Source: Thermoplasmata archaeon (GTDB taxonomy: Archaea; Thermoplasmatota; Thermoplasmata; Lutacidiplasmatales; UBA184). From it: DNA of 23,110 nt. The notes below the pieces were generated by a model that saw only the letters and a program-made list of their open reading frames with translations, searched no databases and was not told the origin of the DNA. The DNA is taken from the NCBI GenBank assembly GCA_030040035.1, contig JASHUJ010000181.1, positions 1-23,110 on the forward strand, in the 5' to 3' direction. Positions 6,710-12,824 of the stretch are shown here, piece by piece (position 1 is the stretch's first letter; each line of letters begins with the position of its first letter). Both the position numbers and the translations under genes were made by a program.

Positions 6710-8776
6710 ATGGCCACCGACCCGGTCTGCGGAATGTTCGTCGACGAACGGACCGCGGAGCTGACGCTCGTCCGGGGGAACCGGAAGTTCTACTTCTGCT
6801 CGACCGGATGTCTCCGCCAGTACGCGGAACCCGAACGGGAACTGGCCGAACTGCGGGGCCGGTTGGCCGTCGCGTGGCCGCTCGCATTGCTCATCGTGAT
6901 CCTGACGTACCTGGTCCGTTCCCCGGACGCGCCCTGGCTCGCGTTCGGGCTCGCGAGCGTCGTGCAGTTCTATCCCGGGCTTCCGTTCTATCAGGGGTCG
7001 CTCGACGCGCTCCGGTCGCGATCTTGGAACATGGATGTCCTGATCGCCGTGGGGACGACGGCGGCCTTTGGCTTCAGTGTGGCCACCCTGTTCGACCGGT
7101 CGCTCGCGCCGACGTTCTACTTTGACGCGTCCTCCTTGATCATCGCGCTCATCCTGACCGGTAACTACCTCGAGTACTTCGTCCGCGAGAGAGCGCGGGG
7201 TACGCTGCGTCGGCTCGACGAAGTGCGGCCGACCACGGCCGTGGTACTGCGGGCCGGCCAGGCGACGACCGTTCCGGCGAACGAGGTGAACGTCGGGGAC
7301 CGGGTTCGCGTGCTTCCGGGCGGGCGATTCCCGGCCGACGGAACGATCCGGGACGGTCGGTCGTCCGTGAACGAATCCCTGCTCACGGGCGAGAGCCTCC
7401 CGGTGCCCAAGAGCGTCGGTGACCCGGTGCTGGCGGGGGCCGTGAACGGTGAGGGACCCCTCACGGTCGAGGTCACCCGGATCGGATCGGAGACCTTCCT
7501 GTCGGAGATCGGACGATTGCTCGCCGAGGCGGAGTCGAGCCGGGTGCCGATCCGGCGCCTCGCGGACCGACTGGCGGCGCTGTTCGTTCCGGCGGTGCTC
7601 GGCCTCGCCGTCGTCGCCGCGCTCGCGTGGCTCGTCCTCGGCGCCGTCGCGGGCGTCGTCGCGCTGCTCGTGTTCGTCTCGGTCGTGATCACGGCGTGCC
7701 CGTGCGCGTTCGGCATCGCCACACCGGCGGCGCTGCTGGTCGGGACGGGCCGGGCCGCCGAGGAAGGGATCTTGTTCAAGGGCGGCGGGACCCTCGAGGC
7801 CGCGAGCGCCGTATCGGTCGTCTTCACCGACAAGACCGGCACGCTGACCCGCGGCCGGCCGACCGTGACGGACGTCGTCCCGGCCCCGGGAGTGAACATC
7901 TCCGAGCTGCTCTCGATCGCGAGCGGCATCGAGAGTGGATCCGGCCATCCCTTCGCGCTCGCCGTGCTGGACGCGGCGCGACGGGTCGGGGCCTCACCCG
8001 CGGCCGTGGGGAACGTCGTGGTCGAGCCCGGTCGCGGCGTGCGGGCCGAACGTTCCGGGCATCGGCTCGCCATCCGGGCCGAGCCCGCGCCGGCCGGGAC
8101 GGGATGGGGGCTCGGCCCGCTCTCGGACGCGGCGCGCGCCCTCGCCCAACAGGGAAAGTCGTGGTCGGTCGTCACCGAGGACGATCGAGCGCTCGGCCTC
8201 CTCGGCTTCTCGGATCCGATCGCCGAGGGCGTGCCGGAAGGCGTCCGGGCCCTGCACCACGACGGGGTCGAGGTCGTGATGCTCACCGGGGACCACGAAG
8301 GCGCCGCCCGGGCGGTCGCCGACCAGGTCGGGATCGACCGGGTGTACGCGGGACTCGGTCCGGAGGACAAGCTCCGGCAGATCCGGGATCGCCAGGCCCG
8401 CGGCGCGAAGGTCGCCTACGTCGGGGACGGGATCAACGACGCTCCGGCGCTCGCCCGGGCCGACCTCGGCATCGCGATCGGTGCGGGGACGGACGTCGCG
8501 CGGGAGGCCGGCGGGGTCATCCTCGTGCGTTCCGACTTCCGCGACGTGGCCCTCGCGCTGCGGCTGGGGCGACGCACGATCCGCAAGGTGCGCGGGAACC
8601 TGGCGTGGGCCCTCGGGTACAACGCGATCCTCCTCCCCATCGCCGCGGGGGCCCTTGTTCCTCTCTTCGGGCTGGGGATCTACCACGTCCTGCCGGTCGC
8701 CGGGGCGGTCGCGATGGCCCTCTCGTCGTCCTTGGTGGTCGCGAACTCGTACTCGCTGCGCTGGGTCTCCATCTGA
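6710..8776 (+). CDS. copA: Cu+-transporting P1B-type ATPase with N-terminal YHS domain
   Basis: A 688-residue heavy-metal P-type ATPase of the cell membrane, probably exporting Cu+ at the cost of ATP. A YHS domain (DPVCGMF at 4-10, FYFCSTGCLRQY at 27-38) replaces the usual HMA domain. The core then shows TGES (226-229) in the actuator, CPC (330-332) in the ion-binding helix, DKTGT (374-378) with the phosphorylated Asp, HP (413-414) and GDGIND (572-577). The last helices carry YNAILLP (637-643) and MALSSSLVVANS (669-680), the Tyr-Asn and Met-Ser-Ser pattern of Cu+ pumps. CPC is followed by AFG rather than the common ALG. It lies downstream of the small YHS gene. No copper-responsive regulator is adjacent. 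Confidence 0.93.
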   Translation: MATDPVCGMFVDERTAELTLVRGNRKFYFCSTGCLRQYAEPERELAELRGRLAVAWPLALLIVILTYLVRSPDAPWLAFGLASVVQFYPGLPFYQGSLDALRSRSWNMDVLIAVGTTAAFGFSVATLFDRSLAPTFYFDASSLIIALILTGNYLEYFVRERARGTLRRLDEVRPTTAVVLRAGQATTVPANEVNVGDRVRVLPGGRFPADGTIRDGRSSVNESLLTGESLPVPKSVGDPVLAGAVNGEGPLTVEVTRIGSETFLSEIGRLLAEAESSRVPIRRLADRLAALFVPAVLGLAVVAALAWLVLGAVAGVVALLVFVSVVITACPCAFGIATPAALLVGTGRAAEEGILFKGGGTLEAASAVSVVFTDKTGTLTRGRPTVTDVVPAPGVNISELLSIASGIESGSGHPFALAVLDAARRVGASPAAVGNVVVEPGRGVRAERSGHRLAIRAEPAPAGTGWGLGPLSDAARALAQQGKSWSVVTEDDRALGLLGFSDPIAEGVPEGVRALHHDGVEVVMLTGDHEGAARAVADQVGIDRVYAGLGPEDKLRQIRDRQARGAKVAYVGDGINDAPALARADLGIAIGAGTDVAREAGGVILVRSDFRDVALALRLGRRTIRKVRGNLAWALGYNAILLPIAAGALVPLFGLGIYHVLPVAGAVAMALSSSLVVANSYSLRWVSI

Positions 8777-8823
8777 CGAGCCCCATCGTCGGGCGCCCGA
8801 CCTCGGACCGGACCTCTAATCTC

Positions 8824-8828
8824 TATAT
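8824..8828 (+). promoter_or_regulatory. TATA box of the cyclic-nucleotide-binding gene
   Basis: TATAT, within CTCTATATCC, is centred exactly 26 bp before the GTG at 8852. This predicts a leaderless transcript and supports GTG as the start codon. Confidence 0.7.
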
Positions 8829-8851
8829 CCCGGGAGCCGCTTGCGCCCGGC

Positions 8852-9289
8852 GTGCCGGTCTTCGAGGCCAAGATTGACGGGGCGACCCTGAAGATGCTCC
8901 AGAACGTCCCGATCTTCTCGGGGCTGAGCGAGCGCCAGCTCCGCCACCTCGCGAAGGACTCCATGGGCCGGGAGTTCAAGGTCGGCGACACGGTCGTGAA
9001 GCAGGGCGAGAAGGGGCTCGGCTTCTACCTCCTCCTCGACGGGCACGTCGAGGTCCGGCGCAAGGGCCGGAAGTTGGCGACGCTCGGCCCGGGCCACTTC
9101 TTCGGCGAGATGGCGCTGTTCGATGACCAGCCGCGGTCCGCCGACGTGATCGCGATCGAGCCGACGCGCTGCCTCGTCCTCTCGAAGTGGGAGTTCTGGG
9201 GCGTGGCGATGGGCGAGCCGCGGATGCTGCGCGGCATGCTGGGCGAGATGGCCCGGCGGTTGAGCAACACCGACCAGGCCCTCTCGTAA
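8852..9289 (+). CDS. stand-alone cyclic-nucleotide-binding domain protein
   Basis: A 145-residue protein that is one cNMP-binding (CRP-type) beta-roll with short flanking helices. The entry helix LKMLQNVPIFSGLSERQL (13-30) and the phosphate-binding cassette FGEMALFDDQPRSA (84-97) are clear, with Glu86 and Arg95 in the positions that contact ribose and phosphate in cAMP receptors. No DNA-binding helix-turn-helix, kinase or channel domain is attached, so its output must pass through a partner. It begins at a GTG 26 bp after a TATA box and is probably leaderless. Neighbours give no clear functional partner. Whether it binds cAMP or another ligand is not visible. Confidence 0.88.
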   Translation: MPVFEAKIDGATLKMLQNVPIFSGLSERQLRHLAKDSMGREFKVGDTVVKQGEKGLGFYLLLDGHVEVRRKGRKLATLGPGHFFGEMALFDDQPRSADVIAIEPTRCLVLSKWEFWGVAMGEPRMLRGMLGEMARRLSNTDQALS

Positions 9290-9446
9290 CGGGCCAGGGG
9301 CGGTCGGGCCGCCCGGGCCGGGTGGGCCCGGTGTCCGAATTCGATAGGTTTGCTCCCGATTCTGGACCCTCGCCGGCCGGCGGACGGTTTCCCGCAGGTC
9401 CCCCGTCGGCAGCCTTGACTCGCCGGACCCCTCTCCTCCAGTGGGG

Positions 9447-9788
9447 ATGCGTATGGCGGCGATGGGACCTGAAGCGGCGTTGCTGAGCGCGCGACTGGCG
9501 GAGATCCGGGCGAGCGCCGACCTCGACGTGCCGCTCTGCGTCCAGGCGGCCGCTGCCGCCCGGGTCTCCCGGGTCGCGGCCCTCGAATTCCCGTCCCGGG
9601 CCCCCGGCATGTGGGCACGGCTTCGCGATCGGGTGGCCGGTAGCTCCCGGGCGGCCCGCGGGGCTCGCGCGACCCCCGTGCCGGGCGCCGCGATCCCCGC
9701 CCTTCGCCTGGACGTAGGCGGGACCGCTGGCCTCGGGCCGGGAGCTCCGTTGGCCCTCCTTCCGGCGTGCCAGCCACCGCAGCGCTGA
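9447..9788 (+). CDS. weakly supported hypothetical protein
   Basis: An open frame of 113 codons from an ATG at 9447 (GTG at 9441 and ATG at 9453 are alternatives). The first 60 or so residues have GC-rich third positions and a plausible helical make-up (LLSARLAEIRASADLDVPL). The rest becomes Ala/Gly/Pro-rich and resembles random GC-rich translation. No motif, signal peptide or membrane helix is visible, and no convincing TATA box or Shine-Dalgarno site precedes it. It may be a lineage-specific small protein or chance. Confidence 0.28.
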   Translation: MRMAAMGPEAALLSARLAEIRASADLDVPLCVQAAAAARVSRVAALEFPSRAPGMWARLRDRVAGSSRAARGARATPVPGAAIPALRLDVGGTAGLGPGAPLALLPACQPPQR

Positions 9789-9850
9789 GCGCGGGCCCGG
9801 TCCGACCTCGAACCGTCGGGGGTTCGCGGGCGCCAAGGCTCACCCGCAGG

Positions 9851-9856
9851 TATTTT
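9851..9856 (+). promoter_or_regulatory. TATA-like box of the tandem winged-helix regulator
   Basis: TATTTT, in GGTATTTTCG, is centred about 35 bp before the GTG at 9889. It predicts a short leader of about 9 bases. Confidence 0.5.
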
Positions 9857-9888
9857 CGAGCGGCCCCCGTTCCCTCGCCCGGGAACCC

Positions 9889-10842
9889 GTGGACGCCGTC
9901 GATTACGAGATCTATCGCCGCCTGTCCCCCGACGGGCGGATCCGATTCTGGGCGTCACGACGGGTCATCGACCCCCGCATCTCGGCGCGCCAGATCGCCG
10001 AGGGCGTGGGGCTGAGCGAGGCCGGCGTCCGTCTGCGTCTCAAGAATCTGCGCGCGCAGGGCCTGCTCCGGGGCAGTTCCGTCACCCTGAACCCGTCCTT
10101 GTTCGGGGCGTCGATCGTGGTCGCCGAGGTGCCCGTGCGCTCCCCCCGGGAATCGGAGCGACTGTTCCGGGACCTCGCCGTCGCGGACGGGATGGTGTTC
10201 GCGCGCGACCTCCTCGACGAGGAGGAGCGCAAGGTCCAGGTGTACTACGCCGCGGACTCGGCGGGCGCGACCGCCCGCCGGACCGCGCTGGTGCGGCGGC
10301 TGTCCCCGTCCGGCGAGATCCGCGGGCCCACGCCGTATGTCATCCCGGCGGGTCCGAGCTCGCTGTCCCGCCTCGATTGGCGGTTGCTCGACGCGTTCCG
10401 TCGATTCCCGGACGGATCCCTGGGCCGGTTCGCGACCGAGTCCCGGACGAGCGCACGGACCGCCACCCGGCGCTTCGGTGCCCTGTTGGACGCGCGCGCG
10501 TGCTGGTGGAGCCACAGCCCCGAGTCGGAAGAGTGGCCGCTCGCGCTGCTCACGATCGCCCTCGAGGAGTCGGCGGACGCCGGTGCGGTCGCCTCGGACG
10601 TCGGCCGGCAGATCGAAGGTTGGATGCCCGTGGCGCCGGACGGTCTCGGGCTCGACCCCGATCGAGCGGGTCGGACCGTGGCCGGACTCGTTCCGGTCGA
10701 CCGCCCGGCCGCGCTGGAGCGGGTCGTGCGTCGCCTGCTGACGATCGACGGGGCGGCCAACGTCCGTCGGACGTTCGGGCTCGCCTCGGCCACGTACCCG
10801 CAGTGGATGGACGAGCATTTGGGGGCTCGGCTCGTCGGCTGA
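9889..10842 (+). CDS. transcriptional regulator with two winged-helix domains (Lrp/AsnC-like)
   Basis: A 317-residue protein built as an internal repeat. Each half starts with a winged helix and continues with an alpha/beta region. The first winged helix (about 5-70) contains ISARQIAEGVGLSEAGVRLRLKN-type recognition sequence (31-53) and a wing ending in LNPSLFG. The second (about 158-206) reads LSRLDWRLLDAFRR, then SARTATRRFGALL. The intervening region (about 75-150) resembles an Lrp-type effector domain but lacks a clear ligand motif. Start is a GTG 35 bp after a TATA-like box. A double VOC protein follows after 50 bases on the same strand and may be its target or partner. The effector is unknown. 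Confidence 0.75.
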   Translation: MDAVDYEIYRRLSPDGRIRFWASRRVIDPRISARQIAEGVGLSEAGVRLRLKNLRAQGLLRGSSVTLNPSLFGASIVVAEVPVRSPRESERLFRDLAVADGMVFARDLLDEEERKVQVYYAADSAGATARRTALVRRLSPSGEIRGPTPYVIPAGPSSLSRLDWRLLDAFRRFPDGSLGRFATESRTSARTATRRFGALLDARACWWSHSPESEEWPLALLTIALEESADAGAVASDVGRQIEGWMPVAPDGLGLDPDRAGRTVAGLVPVDRPAALERVVRRLLTIDGAANVRRTFGLASATYPQWMDEHLGARLVG

Positions 10843-10892
10843 GGCTAGGGAGCCGGCCGTTCGCGAGGGATCTCGGGGGTTCGATCGAGCGC

Positions 10893-11645
10893 ATGGAAGT
10901 TCGAGGGCTCTGCTGGCTCGGCACCCGGACCCCGGCCTTCGCGGCGACGGTGACGTTCTTCGGATCGACCCTCGAGCTCCCGCTCGGCGCCGAGCGGCCC
11001 GGCTTCGCGCGCTTTGATTTCCCGGGCGGCGGAGCCCTCGAGGTGTTCGACACGACGGACCCGGATCACGTCCACTTCACGACGGGTCCCGTGATCGGAT
11101 TCGAGGTCGGCGACTTCGACGCGGCGCGGACCGAGCTCGAACACCGTGACTATGAGCTGGTGCTCGGGCCGGGGGGCTCGCCGGGCAGCTACCGGTGGCA
11201 ACACTTCCGGGGTCCCGAGGGGGTCCTGTTCGAGATCGTGGACCGCCCGGCCCGGCCCCGCCCGCGTCCGCCGACGGGCGAGCTGCGGGTGTCCCGGCTC
11301 TCCTGGGCGGGGGTCTCGACGTCTCGATTCGACGCCTTCGTCGCCTTCTACCGCGACGCGCTCGGCCTCCCGGCCGTGGAAGCGACGCCGGACCTCATCG
11401 AGTGCGCGCTGCCCGACGGGAGCTCGGTCGAGGCGTTCCGACGGGGCGGCCGCATGGATCACGCCCATTTCCGCACGGGCCCCGTGCCGGGGTTCGAGGT
11501 GGCCGACCTGGGCGCGGCGATCCACCTGCTCGAGCAGCGGGGCGTGGAGATCCTCGAGCGCCGGACGCGCCCGGGCGGTGGGTGGGCCCACTTCGGGGCA
11601 CCCGACGGGTACGTCTACGAGCTCAAGCAGTCCGTGCCCGGCTGA
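10893..11645 (+). CDS. tandem VOC (glyoxalase/dioxygenase fold) protein
   Basis: A 250-residue protein with two vicinal-oxygen-chelate domains joined by a Pro/Arg linker (about 118-130). Domain 1 (1-117) carries candidate metal ligands His104 and Glu114 (QHFRGPEGVLFEI). Domain 2 (131-250) carries His233 and Glu243 (AHFGAPDGYVYEL). Each also has Glu at a conserved mid-domain strand (E50, E180). The usual first-strand His is absent from both halves (CWLG and SWAG), so the metal site, if present, is incomplete or non-standard. Possible roles are glyoxalase-like, resistance or dioxygenase activities; the substrate cannot be read. No TATA box is evident, so it may be transcribed with the regulator 50 bases upstream. 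Its last 31 bases overlap the convergent gene. Confidence 0.85.
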   Translation: MEVRGLCWLGTRTPAFAATVTFFGSTLELPLGAERPGFARFDFPGGGALEVFDTTDPDHVHFTTGPVIGFEVGDFDAARTELEHRDYELVLGPGGSPGSYRWQHFRGPEGVLFEIVDRPARPRPRPPTGELRVSRLSWAGVSTSRFDAFVAFYRDALGLPAVEATPDLIECALPDGSSVEAFRRGGRMDHAHFRTGPVPGFEVADLGAAIHLLEQRGVEILERRTRPGGGWAHFGAPDGYVYELKQSVPG

Positions 11646-12031
11646 GCCGAGCGGACGCGAGAGTTCCGGCCCGAACGGCGTCGGCGACGCGCGGGTTCCC
11701 GACGCGGACGCGGGGCCCAGCCGAATTCCTCGATCCGCACCCGCTCGCCGCGGAACCCGACCCCCTCGAGCTCGAGACGGAGCCGCTGCTCGCGTCCCTC
11801 GATGCCGGCCAGGGCGATCCGACCGCCGGCCGCGACCACGCGGTGCCACGGGAGTCCCTCGGACCGGTGGAGGGCCCAGACCGTCAGCCGGGCGCCGCGC
11901 GGGATCCCCGCCGCCTCAGCGACCTGGCCGTAGGTGATCACCCGACCCCGGGGCACGCGGGCGATCACGGCTCGCAACCGACCGAGGATCCGGGGTCGCG
12001 GGCTTCGGAACCGGGGGCGACGCGCGATCAC
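11615..12031 (-). CDS. alkyltransferase-like protein (ATL), MGMT fold without active Cys
   Basis: A 138-residue protein of the O6-alkylguanine-DNA alkyltransferase DNA-binding domain family. The segment VPRGRVITYGQVAEAAGIP (26-44) is the helix-turn-helix, and GARLTVWALHRS (46-57) contains the Arg finger. The active-site PCHR motif is PWHR here (61-64): Trp replaces the alkyl-accepting Cys. This is the signature of ATL proteins, which bind O6-alkylguanine without repairing it and hand the lesion to nucleotide excision repair. The start is taken at a GTG (12031); a nearer start at about residue 22 is possible. The tail (from about 108) is Arg-rich and lies partly antisense to the VOC gene. Confidence 0.85.
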   Translation of the reverse strand: MIARRPRFRSPRPRILGRLRAVIARVPRGRVITYGQVAEAAGIPRGARLTVWALHRSEGLPWHRVVAAGGRIALAGIEGREQRLRLELEGVGFRGERVRIEEFGWAPRPRREPARRRRRSGRNSRVRSAQPGTDCLSS

Positions 12032-12094
12032 CGTCGCGGACCCCGGGCCCGCCCACGGCCGATCCGAAACGAGACCGACACGGCGACGGTTCCC

Positions 12095-12577
12095 CTACCG
12101 GTTGATCTCGACGAGCAGGACCCAGGAATCCAGGATCGCCACGACGAAGGACACCAGGAACGCGGGCACCAGGAGGTAGTTCCCCTCGGTGCCGACCCCG
12201 ATCATCACGAGGCCGGCGATCGGGTACAACGCGGTCGCGATCAGGACGACGGCCGTCTCGCCCACATGCCACCGACGGTACGGCTCTCTCACTTCCTTCA
12301 GGCTGCGCGTGCTGCTCTGGAGGGCGAGGGCCAAGACGGCGCCACCGATCCCGACCACCTCGATCCCGAGGTAGACCGTCGCTTGTCCGGGGACGAGGAG
12401 GACCGTCGAGATCAGCAGGATCGCGACGAGCAACGTGAGCGCCTGCAGGGCGCGATTCGGCAGCGACGGCTCCGCGACGATCTTCGGCATGTTGATCGAG
12501 ATCCCGACGAACAGGAGGCCGGCGAGCGCGGCGGAGGCGCCGACCTGGGCCTCGAAGAAATCGTCCCAGACGGGCAT
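12095..12577 (-). CDS. five-helix membrane protein of unknown function
   Basis: A 160-residue integral membrane protein with predicted helices at about 12-30, 44-62, 66-86, 107-128 and 133-156, separated by short polar loops. The N-terminal FFEAQVGASAALAGLLFVGI (7-26) resembles an uncharacterised small membrane protein family I recall from bacteria and archaea. A conserved-looking cytosolic loop REPYRRWHVGE (97-107) joins helices 3 and 4. No transport, enzymatic or signal-peptide motif is visible. The ATG at 12577 lies about 33 bp after a TATTTA box. The ATL gene follows 63 bases downstream on the same strand. Confidence 0.82.
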   Translation of the reverse strand: MPVWDDFFEAQVGASAALAGLLFVGISINMPKIVAEPSLPNRALQALTLLVAILLISTVLLVPGQATVYLGIEVVGIGGAVLALALQSSTRSLKEVREPYRRWHVGETAVVLIATALYPIAGLVMIGVGTEGNYLLVPAFLVSFVVAILDSWVLLVEINR

Positions 12578-12606
12578 GCGGACTTCGCACCGGGTCGTCG
12601 CGCCGG

Positions 12607-12612
12607 TATTTA
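12607..12612 (-). promoter_or_regulatory. TATA box of the membrane protein gene
   Basis: The plus strand reads TATTTA (TAAATA on the transcribed strand), centred about 33 bp upstream of the ATG at 12577. The rest of the 247-base spacer to the peptidase stop (12578-12824) is GC-rich, and nothing else was recognised in it. Confidence 0.55.
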
Positions 12613-12824
12613 GGACCCCGCTTCCCGGCCCGGCGACGCCCCGGCTCCGATGGCGACCGTCGGAAGGCGACCCGGTTCCGCTCTTTCCGGCCGGTCACGG
12701 CTCCGGGGCGGAGCGCCGATCGCGGTCGGTCGTCACCAGCGCCGGGCCCCGGTTCGCGGGGAGCGTCCTCCTCCCCCCGCAGGTCAGGATCGGGAAGGGC
12801 TCGCCCGTCGGTGGGGTCGGATCG

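Larger units (their letters stand above)
9290..9888. other. 600-base gap with no securely supported gene
   Basis: Between the cNMP-binding gene and the regulator at 9889 the sequence holds a GC-rich inverted repeat just after the stop (CGGGCC at 9305-9310 with GGCCCG at 9325-9330). A locally AT-richer patch follows around 9334-9363 (GAATTCGATAGG), then one weak ORF (9447-9788) and the TATA box of the next gene. I saw no tRNA, SRP RNA or RNase P signature in it. Confidence 0.4.

Noticed and set aside
9305..9330. GC-rich inverted repeat after the cNMP-binding gene, considered as a terminator
   Set aside because: There is no T-run, archaeal termination does not depend on such hairpins, and repeats of this kind are expected by chance at this GC content.
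11195..12613. A 472-codon plus-strand frame across the VOC 3' end, ATL and membrane protein genes
   Set aside because: It runs out of frame or antisense through three recognised genes and reads as Arg/Asp/Pro-rich random sequence.
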